From Streptococcus orisasini (GTDB lineage Bacteria > Bacillota > Bacilli > Lactobacillales > Streptococcaceae): a stretch of 53,781 bases of DNA. The translations under genes and the position numbers were made by a program. The stretch is taken from NCBI RefSeq assembly GCF_001431045.1, contig NZ_BCLE01000033.1, positions 1-53,781 on the forward strand. The letters are read 5' to 3'. Below the pieces are notes generated by a model. That model was not told the origin of the DNA. It saw only the letters and a program-made list of their open reading frames with translations, and ran no database searches. Below, piece after piece: positions 35,510-44,520 of the stretch (its first letter is position 1; each line of letters opens with the position of its first letter).

Positions 35510-35944
35510 ATGAAGTACTTATTACTCGTAAGCCATGGAGGCTTTGCCCAGGGACTGAAGACCTCCTTAGCTATGTTTGCCGAAGATAAGATTGATCAGG
35601 TAATAGCTGTTGGTTTGGAAAATGGGAAATCAGTAGATGATTTTGCGCAAGACTTCAAAGAGGCTGTTTCAGACCTTAAAGAAGAGGATTCAGTGGTTGT
35701 CTTGGCTGATATTGTTGGTGGCAGTCCTTTAACGACGGCTTGCAATATTTTGGCAGAATTAGGCAAACTGGACGATGCCATTGTTTTAGGCGGGATGAAC
35801 TTGCCAATGGCTGTAAATGCAGTAGTGATGAAAGATGTACTTGAGGGTCAAGATTTTGTAACAACTGTTTTAGGTGAAGCAACAAGTGCTTTGCAGGAAT
35901 TCAAGGTTACTTCTGATGACGAAGATGACGATGATGATATCTAA
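35510..35944 (+). CDS. levD: PTS fructose/mannose-type IIA component LevD
   Basis: 144 aa cytoplasmic IIA protein of the mannose family. Phosphorylated on H9 in LLLVSHGGFAQG, accepting phosphate from HPr and passing it to IIB (LevE). VVLADIVGGSPLTTA is the second conserved block. The protein ends in a run of acidic residues (SDDEDDDDDI). First gene of levDEFGX; 14 bases separate it from levE. Confidence 0.93.
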   Translation: MKYLLLVSHGGFAQGLKTSLAMFAEDKIDQVIAVGLENGKSVDDFAQDFKEAVSDLKEEDSVVVLADIVGGSPLTTACNILAELGKLDDAIVLGGMNLPMAVNAVVMKDVLEGQDFVTTVLGEATSALQEFKVTSDDEDDDDDI

Positions 35945-35958
35945 TAAAGGAGGAAAAA

Positions 35959-36453
35959 ATGGCTGTATCATTTGTAAGAATTGATGACCGTATGATTCAC
36001 GGGCAAACTGTAACACGCTGGGCTAAGGAGTATCCATGTGATGGCTTGATTGCCGTTAATGATGCTGCAGCTAAAAATAAGGTGTTAATCCAAGCCTATA
36101 AAGGAGCTTCGGATAAGAAGACTTTTGTTTGGACTAAGGAAGCCTTTGCTCAAAAATCGCAAAAAGTAACAGATTCTGACAGCCGCTACTTCCTTATCGC
36201 TAAAAATCCTATTGATATGAAGGAAATTTTGGTGGATCAAGGATTTGTTCCAGGAGATGTGAAGGAAATTATCGTCGGTCCTGCAAACGACCGTCCAGGT
36301 GCTGTTAAACTGGGCAACAACCAGTCAATTACTCAGGAAGAAGCGGACGCAATTGAAGCTATTGAAAAAGCTGGATATAAAGTAAAATTCCAACTCTTGC
36401 CGGATGTCTCAATCGGTTACTGGTCAGATTTCAAATCTAAATTTGGTTATTAA
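35959..36453 (+). CDS. levE: PTS fructose/mannose-type IIB component LevE
   Basis: 164 aa cytoplasmic IIB protein. H14 in RIDDRMIHGQTVTRW is the phosphorylation site; it transfers phosphate to the incoming sugar held by IIC/IID. AAAGGAGG lies upstream of the ATG. The gene is full length. Unusually for a PTS operon, 709 bases of hairpin-rich DNA separate it from the IIC gene. Confidence 0.93.
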   Translation: MAVSFVRIDDRMIHGQTVTRWAKEYPCDGLIAVNDAAAKNKVLIQAYKGASDKKTFVWTKEAFAQKSQKVTDSDSRYFLIAKNPIDMKEILVDQGFVPGDVKEIIVGPANDRPGAVKLGNNQSITQEEADAIEAIEKAGYKVKFQLLPDVSIGYWSDFKSKFGY

Positions 36454-36466
36454 GGTAGAAAGTTTG

Positions 36467-36529
36467 AGAGTGGGACAAAAATCGGTAAATCGTCATGAAA
36501 TTGCGATTTCGATTTTGTCGTCCCACCTC
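36467..36529 (+). repeat. Long hairpin directly after levE
   Basis: GTGGGAC (36470-36476) pairs with GTCCCAC (36520-36526), continued by AAAATCG/CGATTTT and an inner AAATCG/CGATTT. There is no T run, so it should slow or process the message more than terminate it. Similar GAGTGGGACAAAAATCG hairpins are common behind streptococcal genes. Confidence 0.7.
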
Positions 36530-36536
36530 CGCACAG

Positions 36537-36585
36537 TTGGCTAGGTTTTCCGCTTTGGCCTTGTGGCAAAAGGAAAGCCAGCCAA
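36537..36585 (+). repeat. Second long hairpin between levE and levF
   Basis: TTGGCTAGGTTTTCC...GCC pairs with GGC...GGAAAGCCAGCCAA over about 18 bp with bulges. Further small stems follow: ATTCC/GGAAT (36604-36619) and TTGTTATC/GATAACAA (36646-36653 and 36670-36677). Confidence 0.65.
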
Positions 36586-36686
36586 CCACTGCGTCAAGAG
36601 ATTATTCCAAAACAGGAATATTGGATAAGTTTTTGTCCGCCTCGTTTGTTATCAAGTGCAAAGCATTTAGATAACAATCCTCTGCC

Positions 36687-37155
36687 GTATCTTAATAACT
36701 GAACACGGCTACGACACTCTGCAAAAAGACAGCTTCTCCTAGAGTCTTTTGACTCTTCGTCGAACCTCCTATTTTGCTGTGTGTCGCTTACGCCTTTGTA
36801 TCTTAATAATTGAACACGGGCTAAAATCATAGTAAAAAAGATAAACTTCCTTGTGTCTTAACGACACAGCGTCAGTTTCCTATTTTTATACGGATTTCTT
36901 TACGCCCTTTGTATCTTAATAATCGAACACGAGCTGCGAGCTGTGTCAAAAAGACAGCTTCTCCTAGAGTCTTTTGACTCTTCGTCGAACCTGCTATTTT
37001 GCCTTTGCTCGCTGACGCTCTTTGTATCTTGTTAATTGAACACGGGCTAAAAGCGTCGAGAAAAAGATAGCCTGCCTTATGCGCAAAGCGCATGGCGTTA
37101 GGCTCCTATTTTCTTCTCGCTTTCTTAACGCCCTTTGTATCTTTAAATAAAGGAG
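36687..37155 (+). repeat. Tandem array of four 111-113 bp hairpin units plus a partial fifth, inside the lev operon
   Basis: Units start at 36687, 36798, 36911, 37024 and (partial) 37137, spaced 111, 113, 113 and 113 bases. Each opens with GTATCTTAATAATTGAACAC or a close variant and closes with ACGCCCTTT or similar. The rest of each unit is a long imperfect hairpin. In unit 4 GGGC (from 37043) pairs with GCCC (to 37133), then AGCG-GAGAA with TTCTCGCT, GATAG with CTATT, and the tip ATGCGC-AAA-GCGCAT. Units 1 and 3 share one hairpin core (CTTCTCCTAGAGTCTTTTGA); units 2 and 4 share another shoulder (GGGCTAAAA...AAAAAGATA). The partial fifth copy runs into the levF ribosome binding site. Confidence 0.85.
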
Positions 37156-37162
37156 AATTATT

Positions 37163-38017
37163 ATGACAATTTCTTGGTTACAAGCAGCCATTCTTGGCTT
37201 GTTTGCCTGTTTGTCTTCAATGCCCGGTCTGGGTGGTACTACCATTGGTAACTACACTCTAGGCCGCCCCTTAGTCGGTGGTCTGGTCTGCGGCTTGGTT
37301 CTTGGAGATGTTAAGACAGGTATCGTTTGTGGGGTTGCTATGCAGCTGGTTTACATTGCTTTGGTAACACCTGGTGGTACGGTATCAGCCGATGTTCGTG
37401 CAGTGTCTTACATCGGTATTCCTTTGGCAATGGTTGCCATTCATTCACAAGGGCTGTCCGCTAATTCAGCTGATGCAGCTAACCTTGCAAAATCAATGGG
37501 GACTCTGGTAGGAACCATTGGTACTGTACTTTTCTACGGAACAGCTACTATGAACCTGGTTTGGCAACATATCGGATGGAGAGCTGTTGAAAAGAGAGAT
37601 TATAAAAAACTGTATGCAGTAGACTGGGGATTCCCTTGGGTTTCTCATATCGTCTTCTCATTTATCCCAACTTTGATTATGTGTAAACTGGGAGCAGATG
37701 CTGTTACGGCTCTGAAGGAAGCTCTGCCAATGGACGGTATCCCAATGAAAACCCTCTTTACCGTTGGTTCTCTTCTGCCATGTGTAGGGATTGCCATCCT
37801 TTTGAAACAAATTGTTGAAAAAGCTGTTGACTTTGTCCCATTCTTTGTTGGATTTACCTTAGCAGCTTCACTGGGATTGAATCTGGTATCATGTGCCGTA
37901 ATTTCCCTGATCTTTGCTGTATTGTTCTATGAATTGGAAATGGCTAAAAATGCTAAAGCTACGGCAGTAGTCGGTGCAGATGGCGTAGATTTTGATGACG
38001 ATGAGGAGGATATCTAA
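37163..38017 (+). CDS. levF: PTS fructose/mannose-type IIC component LevF
   Basis: 284 aa membrane protein with seven or eight hydrophobic segments; with LevG it forms the sugar channel. Typical IIC-man features are SSMPGLGGTTIGNYTLGRPL and VAMQLVYIALVTPGGTVSAD. The C-terminus is acidic (DFDDDEEDI), echoing LevD. AAAGGAGAATT precedes the ATG and overlaps the end of the repeat array. Confidence 0.93.
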   Translation: MTISWLQAAILGLFACLSSMPGLGGTTIGNYTLGRPLVGGLVCGLVLGDVKTGIVCGVAMQLVYIALVTPGGTVSADVRAVSYIGIPLAMVAIHSQGLSANSADAANLAKSMGTLVGTIGTVLFYGTATMNLVWQHIGWRAVEKRDYKKLYAVDWGFPWVSHIVFSFIPTLIMCKLGADAVTALKEALPMDGIPMKTLFTVGSLLPCVGIAILLKQIVEKAVDFVPFFVGFTLAASLGLNLVSCAVISLIFAVLFYELEMAKNAKATAVVGADGVDFDDDEEDI

Positions 38018-38018
38018 G

Positions 38019-38855
38019 ATGGCTCAAAAGAAAATTACAAAGAAAACCCTAAGCAAGTCCTTCCATCATTGGTACTATGGTAACCTGACCTGCTTCTCAC
38101 AAGAGCATATGCAAACTTTTGGTTACCTGACTTCTATGCTGCCAATCGTTGAAGAACTTTATGACAATGAAGACGACAAAGCTCGTTCAATGCAAACTTA
38201 TACAGCCTTCTTTAATACTGAACCGCAATTAGGGGCACTTATTGTCGGTGTTACAGCGGGTCTTGAAGAAGCGCGTGCCAACGGTGCTGACGGTGTTGAT
38301 GATGAAACCATCAATGGTCTGCGTGCTGGTCTGATGGGACCAGTTGCCGGTATCGGAGACTCTCTGGTTGTCGGTACTTTGATTCCAATTATCCTAGGGA
38401 TTGCTCTTGGTTTGTCAACGGGTGGTTCACCAGTCGGCGCAATCTTTTATATCATTGTCTGGAACCTTCTGGCTTACTTTGGTATGCGTTTTGCCTACTT
38501 CAAAGGTTATGAGTTAGGAGATAAGGCGGTTGAAGTGCTGGTTGGCCCTCAAGGACAAGCTATTCGTAAAGCCGTAGCTATTGTCGGTGGTATGGTCGTC
38601 GGTGCGGTAGCGGCAACTTGGGTACCTATTAAGACTGCCTTTGAACTGAAAAATTCTTCCGGCAAGGCCTTCTTGGTGCTCCAAGATCAATTGGATGGCG
38701 TTTATCCAGGATTGCTGACAGCCTTGTTCACTGTATTTTGTTGGTGGCTGATGGCTAAGAAGAATATGTCACCAATCAAAGTTATGCTGCTATTGGTAGT
38801 CATTGCTCTTGTTGGTGTCTTGACAGGATTCTTCGATCCAGGATTGAAATACTAA
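38019..38855 (+). CDS. levG: PTS fructose/mannose-type IID component LevG
   Basis: 278 aa. The N-terminal cytoplasmic domain (FHHWYYGNLTCFSQEHMQTF, MLPIVEELY) and the GPVAGIGDSLVVGTLIPI segment are hallmarks of IID; C-terminal hydrophobic helices follow. ATG at 38019, one base after the levF stop, behind GAGGAGG. The longer frame from 37992 lies within levF. Confidence 0.93.
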   Translation: MAQKKITKKTLSKSFHHWYYGNLTCFSQEHMQTFGYLTSMLPIVEELYDNEDDKARSMQTYTAFFNTEPQLGALIVGVTAGLEEARANGADGVDDETINGLRAGLMGPVAGIGDSLVVGTLIPIILGIALGLSTGGSPVGAIFYIIVWNLLAYFGMRFAYFKGYELGDKAVEVLVGPQGQAIRKAVAIVGGMVVGAVAATWVPIKTAFELKNSSGKAFLVLQDQLDGVYPGLLTALFTVFCWWLMAKKNMSPIKVMLLLVVIALVGVLTGFFDPGLKY

Positions 38856-38872
38856 ATTAAAAAGGAGAGATT

Positions 38873-39169
38873 ATGCTGACAAAAGAAGAATTTATCAAAG
38901 GCTATGAAGAAGAAATAGCTTATCAAAAGCACATGATTGAAAATCTGGGACGCTGGTTTACCTTGATGTTTGTCATTGCCAGTATCGGAGTTGTCTTGAT
39001 TTATTCCTTCTCAGCTAATCTGATCGGGCTCATTATTGGCATTGTTTTGACAGTTCTGGGTATCTTGGCCATGTTGATTTTTGGTTATGGTATTTACAAA
39101 GGTCGGATCAATGTTCAGAAGGTTATTGATGATTTTGAAGAAAAGCTGAAACTTTCTGAGTCTAAATAA
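38873..39169 (+). CDS. levX: LevX, small membrane protein of the lev PTS operon
   Basis: 98 aa with two adjacent transmembrane segments (about residues 27-48 and 51-73) between charged ends. The final gene of the operon, 17 bases after levG behind AAAGGAGAG, in the position of S. mutans levX. No enzymatic motif; the role is unknown, perhaps assembly or control of the permease. Confidence 0.85.
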   Translation: MLTKEEFIKGYEEEIAYQKHMIENLGRWFTLMFVIASIGVVLIYSFSANLIGLIIGIVLTVLGILAMLIFGYGIYKGRINVQKVIDDFEEKLKLSESK

Positions 39170-39172
39170 ATT

Positions 39173-39204
39173 AAAAAAACTTTACCGAGAGGTAGAGTTT
39201 TTTC
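39173..39204 (+). terminator. Terminator of levDEFGX
   Basis: AAACTTTACC pairs with GGTAGAGTTT around GAGA and ends in a T run at 39198-39203. Confidence 0.88.
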
Positions 39205-39270
39205 TTGACTATTTTTGACCAAGTGATAAAATAATAAATGTAATTAGCACTCGATAGGTTAGAGTGCTAA
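39205..39270 (+). promoter_or_regulatory. groESL promoter and CIRCE operator
   Basis: TTGACT (39205-39210) and TAAAAT (39227-39232), 16-base spacer, with an extended TG. CIRCE is perfect: TTAGCACTC (39244-39252), nine bases, GAGTGCTAA (39262-39270), lying over the transcript start. HrcA binding here represses the operon until heat shock. Confidence 0.96.
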
Positions 39271-39289
39271 AAATCTATGGAGGTGTATT

Positions 39290-39577
39290 ATGTTAAAACC
39301 CTTAGGAGACCGAGTGGTCGTACAATTAATTGAAGAAGAAGAAAAAACAGTTGGTGGTTTTGTCCTTGCTGGTGCCAGCCAAGATAAGACTCAAAAAGCG
39401 ACAGTAGCAGCTGTTGGCGAAGGTATTCGTACATTGAGCGGTGACTTAGTTGCTCCAAGCATAGCTGAGGGAGATACTGTCCTGCTTGAAAGTCATGTAG
39501 GAACACCTGTTAAAGATGGTGACAAGGACTATCTCATTGTTCGTGAAGCAGACATTTTGGCGGTCGTTCAGGACTAA
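39290..39577 (+). CDS. groES: Co-chaperonin GroES
   Basis: 95 aa, the heptameric lid of the GroEL chamber. [20 protein letters not shown], the mobile loop (about residues 16-35) and the C-terminal [14 protein letters not shown] are typical. GGAGG lies eight bases before the ATG. First gene of the groE operon under CIRCE. Confidence 0.97.
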   Translation: MLKPLGDRVVVQLIEEEEKTVGGFVLAGASQDKTQKATVAAVGEGIRTLSGDLVAPSIAEGDTVLLESHVGTPVKDGDKDYLIVREADILAVVQD

Positions 39578-39700
39578 TTAGAAGGTCTGTAACAGATATC
39601 TGAAAATGTGAGGCTGCAGTTTCAAGGTTTTAGCCCTAAAAAGCGCTTAATGAGACTGACAGATTATTAGATTATATATTATTTAGATAAAGAGGATTAG

Positions 39701-41329
<1,629 letters not shown>

Positions 41330-41352
41330 TTTAGAATCAAATAAGAAAACTT

Positions 41353-41387
41353 GGCTGCAGAATCAAGGAGATTCTGCAGCCTTGCTA
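41353..41387 (+). terminator. Terminator of groESL
   Basis: GGCTGCAGAATC (41353-41364) and GATTCTGCAGCC (41370-41381) form a perfect 12-bp stem. The following TTGCTATTG is only moderately T-rich. Confidence 0.8.
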
Positions 41388-41491
41388 TTGTAAGAACGAG
41401 AGTTGCAGACAGCATCTATGTTGCTTGTCTGCAACTTAGTCAGCCATTAAAGGCAGAAAATCTCATTATGTTCATCCAAAAACAGTTGATT

Positions 41492-41521
41492 TTGATTGTT
41501 TTGTTATCATTTTGTTATAAT
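41492..41521 (+). promoter_or_regulatory. Promoter candidate for the TcaA-like gene
   Basis: TTGATT (41492-41497) and TATAAT (41516-41521), 18-base spacer. The leader to 41705 would be about 175 bases and would include the inverted repeat at 41614-41634. Confidence 0.5.
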
Positions 41522-41704
41522 TTAAAAAAAGAAAAAAAGTATAATGCGAGAACAGCCTAAAAGTCTAATTCCTGGATGGCATCCGCTTAGAGGCTGACGC
41601 TAATCTGCCTGATGTTCTTTTATCATAGAAGAACAAATAAGAGTTAAGGGCTGATAACAGTCGGTCGAAGCGCAGTCAGTGCTTTTAATAATGAGGAGTA
41701 AAAG

Positions 41705-43408
41705 ATGGAGAATTTTAAGAAAAAGTGGCAGCTAGTCATTCAAAAGGTAAAAGAGCTGCTGGGGCCGCTTTTTGAAAGAATGAAAAAGGAAGGCAAAAAA
41801 CTGCTTCAAAGAAAGCCCATACGTACAACTCTCGTGATTATTGGGGTTCTTTTAGTCATCTTTGGCTTGTGGGGAAGTTTTCATTATTCCAAAACAGCTA
41901 CGCTGGACCGCTATATTAAGGCTCGAAGCGCTTCGGGCAATACCTTTGAAAACATCAAGGAATATATGGTCTGGGATGATACCAATGAGCTGATTACCAA
42001 TGATGAAGCTCAGTATACCAAGTTTGCTCGCCTGAAAACAAAAGCTGACCAGCGCAGTTTGCGACGAAAACTTTTGATGGCTGGTGCATCTGACACACTT
42101 TACCTTAAACGTATAAAGCAGCGGTTCTTCTTTTTTCCAGACTATCGCTTAGCAATGAAGCCGCTCAAATTAAAGCTAAAAACAAATGTCTCAAATCTAG
42201 ATGTCCTTTTGAATGATAAGAAGGTTGCTACCAGCGATTCTGATCAGTATCAGCTGACTCTTAAGCATTTGCCGGTAGGTGATTATCGGTTTACTCTTAA
42301 TGGTTTGCATAATGGAAAGGAGGTCGAGTTCAGCAAAGATTATGATGGTAAGCATAAGACGGTTGACATGACTTTGGCCTTTAAGAACTTTACAGTCAAA
42401 AGCAATCTCAAAAATGGTGACCTTTATTTCGGCAGGAAAAAGATTTCTTCTCTTTCAAATGGTGAGTATGCTGTTAGTGATTATCCTGTCATGGGAACAA
42501 AATCTGTCTATGTCAAAAAGTCCTTTTCGGACGGGGAAATAAAATCTAAGAAGCACTCGCTTTTGGATATCGCAGATGGCAGTACCCTTCAGCTGGATGT
42601 TCCAAATCAGCTGGATGAAGAGACTGCTCAAAAACTACTTAACTCTGCTTTTGAGAAGTTCTCTGTCTATGCTACCAGCGGACAGGATCCTACGGATTTA
42701 GCGCCTCTTTTTGAAAAGGGAACAGACAATCATTTTTACAATGCCTTGAAGGGCAGTCTCAAACAAAAAATGGTAACTGAAAACCGGAAACCTTCCAGTT
42801 TTGCGGTTATCTCTGTCAATTTAAATGATTTGCGTCAAACAGGCGTAAAAACCTATGATTTATCTTATGAAGTTGCTTATGATTATTACTATGATGAGGC
42901 GACAGATCCGGAAAAGAAAACATCAGGACACCTCATTCAAAATCTTACTGGTCAGGTTAGAGTGAAAAAGACCGCTGCAGATTATATTATGACCAAGTCA
43001 GTCAGCGGACCGACAGTTGTCAGCGAAGATAATCAAGTAAAAAGTCCAACACCGCTGCCGGAAGATCTGATAGGAACTTGGGAGACCAAGGAAGACGATA
43101 AGACAGTGACCATGACCTTCTCAGAAGATGGAACCGTGACGAAAAAGACTGACTATAAGGACGATAAGAAAGAAGATACGACGAGAACTGCCAAGGTTGA
43201 AAAAACTGAAAAGACCTCAGATGGCACGTACCGCTATTACTATCAATCCGGTGATAAGGCAGCCTTTACGGTTTTAGATGATATCGGTGCTAATGATCAA
43301 TATACCTATGGTGTAAAAATCAATGGCAGCAGCATTACAACTGTTTACTGGGAAACAGGTGACACCAGCGGTTCTCCTAAAACCGGCATTAGTTTGAGTA
43401 AAAAATAA
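41705..43408 (+). CDS. TcaA-like membrane-anchored envelope protein
   Basis: 567 aa. A basic cytoplasmic N-terminus without the zinc ribbon found in other TcaA/YvbJ proteins, one transmembrane helix (about residues 41-60), then repeated beta-rich extracytoplasmic domains. These start with a TcaA-type second domain (KSASGNTFENIKEYMVWDD-like region), followed by a segment rich in KSNLKNGDLYFG, an NTF2-like segment near residues 305-440, and a final lipocalin-like strand set beginning DLIGTWETKEDDKTVTMTF. In staphylococci TcaA affects glycopeptide response; the role here is unknown. GAGGAG precedes the ATG. Confidence 0.7.
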   Translation: MENFKKKWQLVIQKVKELLGPLFERMKKEGKKLLQRKPIRTTLVIIGVLLVIFGLWGSFHYSKTATLDRYIKARSASGNTFENIKEYMVWDDTNELITNDEAQYTKFARLKTKADQRSLRRKLLMAGASDTLYLKRIKQRFFFFPDYRLAMKPLKLKLKTNVSNLDVLLNDKKVATSDSDQYQLTLKHLPVGDYRFTLNGLHNGKEVEFSKDYDGKHKTVDMTLAFKNFTVKSNLKNGDLYFGRKKISSLSNGEYAVSDYPVMGTKSVYVKKSFSDGEIKSKKHSLLDIADGSTLQLDVPNQLDEETAQKLLNSAFEKFSVYATSGQDPTDLAPLFEKGTDNHFYNALKGSLKQKMVTENRKPSSFAVISVNLNDLRQTGVKTYDLSYEVAYDYYYDEATDPEKKTSGHLIQNLTGQVRVKKTAADYIMTKSVSGPTVVSEDNQVKSPTPLPEDLIGTWETKEDDKTVTMTFSEDGTVTKKTDYKDDKKEDTTRTAKVEKTEKTSDGTYRYYYQSGDKAAFTVLDDIGANDQYTYGVKINGSSITTVYWETGDTSGSPKTGISLSKK

Positions 43409-43461
43409 GAAAAAGCATCTTTCTACACTGCATTTTTAAATGGGACGAAAAACTGATAACT

Positions 43462-43506
43462 AAAACGAGAGTAGGACATTTAATTTTTGTCCTACTCTCG
43501 TTTTGC
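43462..43506. terminator. Strong bidirectional terminator
   Basis: A 16-bp perfect stem (43462-43477 with 43489-43504) begins AAAACGAGAG and ends CTCTCGTTTT. It separates the convergent TcaA-like and RluA-type genes. Confidence 0.92.
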
Positions 43507-43610
43507 TAGCTGTGAAAGTTTTTTGAGTGATTAGGAAATAGTCATGCATGCTTATGACTTACTTAGATTAAAGGGATAAGAAGCAAGGGTTTGTCTGCGT
43601 TCGAAAAATT

Positions 43611-44477
43611 TTATCTAGGCAGCCCTTTTTCAAAAGTAGCTGAATTGGCTTCAATTTTAATTTCTTCAAGTGTTAAGGGATGTGTAAACCTTAATTGATG
43701 GGCATGCAGCATGAGCCTGCTGGCAGTTTTCCTACTGTAAAGAGGGTCTCCTATCAGAGGATAGCCGTGGTAAGCCAGGTGAACACGAATTTGATGGGTG
43801 CGGCCGGTCTGGAGCTGGCACTTGATGAGGCTGGTATTATTGGAGAAATGCTTTAAGAGTGAAACATGGGTGATGGCTGTTTGACCGTGCTTTTGATCCA
43901 CCAGCCGTTTACGTCGGTCATGGCGGTCGCGTCCGATTTTTTCCCTAAAAACAGCTGTTTTTTGGGGAAGCTGTCCTTCTGCCAAGGCCCAATACTCACG
44001 CTGAATGTGTTTGTTTTCCAGCAACCGATTGATGATAGGCAGGATAAAGGGATTCTTAGCAAACAGGACAGCTCCGCTGGTTTCCTTATCAAGCCGATGT
44101 ACAACATAGCAGGTCTGTCCTGCATAGCTGGACACATGGTTTAAAAGGGCGATTTCCTTGGGTTCATTGCCATGTACTTTCATTCCTTCGGGTTTATTGA
44201 CGATAATCAGGTGCTCGTCTTCATAAAGGCAGTCTACCAAGTCCTTGTTTCCCGTGGGAATAGTCTTGACTGGATAATCATCGTCATCAAAGATTAACTC
44301 AATCAGGTCTCCCTTATTAACAAGACTCTGCCAATTGATATTTTGGCCATTAATAAAAACATGTTTCTTGGTTCTTAGAAAGTGTCTGATTTTCCTTGGA
44401 ATCAGCAAATGCTCTTCTAAAAGCTCCTTAACAGTCCCTTTAGGATAGGGATTGGTAATTTTTACGGTAAAAGTCAT
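43611..44477 (-). CDS. RluA-family pseudouridine synthase
   Basis: 288 aa. An S4-like N-terminal segment (HLLIPRKIRHFLRTKKHVFI) followed by the catalytic domain with HRLD130KETSG, where D130 is the catalytic Asp, and LQTGRTHQIRVHLAYHGYPL. It converts uridine to pseudouridine in rRNA or tRNA; the exact site cannot be read from the sequence. No ribosome binding site precedes the ATG: an extended -10 lies six bases upstream, so the mRNA is probably leaderless. Divergent from pbp2a. Confidence 0.9.
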   Translation of the reverse strand: MTFTVKITNPYPKGTVKELLEEHLLIPRKIRHFLRTKKHVFINGQNINWQSLVNKGDLIELIFDDDDYPVKTIPTGNKDLVDCLYEDEHLIIVNKPEGMKVHGNEPKEIALLNHVSSYAGQTCYVVHRLDKETSGAVLFAKNPFILPIINRLLENKHIQREYWALAEGQLPQKTAVFREKIGRDRHDRRKRLVDQKHGQTAITHVSLLKHFSNNTSLIKCQLQTGRTHQIRVHLAYHGYPLIGDPLYSRKTASRLMLHAHQLRFTHPLTLEEIKIEANSATFEKGLPR

Positions 44478-44520
44478 AATTTTATTATATCATTTTCACC
44501 AAAATTGATATAATAGGGAC
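44478..44520. promoter_or_regulatory. 43-bp divergent promoter region predicted to give two leaderless mRNAs
   Basis: Plus strand: TGA-TATAAT (-10 at 44509-44514), then six bases, then the pbp2a ATG at 44521. Minus strand: the same TGA-TATAAT (-10 at 44484-44489), six bases, then the ATG complement at 44475-44477. Both are perfect extended -10 elements, and neither gene has room for a Shine-Dalgarno. Transcription starting seven bases after each -10 would begin at the start codon. Confidence 0.75.

Larger units (their letters stand above)
41330..41704. other. Intergenic region between groEL and the TcaA-like gene
   Basis: It contains the groEL terminator, a promoter candidate and a GTTCTT/AAGAAC inverted repeat (41614-41634) between that promoter and the next gene. 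The short frame 41351-41560 includes the terminator stem and has no ribosome binding site, so I do not call it a gene. Confidence 0.6.

Noticed and set aside
36687..37155. CRISPR-like array
   Set aside because: The repeats are spaced 111-113 bases with long hairpins between, spacers are related to each other, and no cas genes are present.
36594..37245. Three overlapping minus-strand open frames with repeated peptides such as ARVQLLRYKG
   Set aside because: They are translations of the tandem hairpin array. The repeated peptide is the reverse complement of the linker; there are no ribosome binding sites and the frames change from unit to unit.
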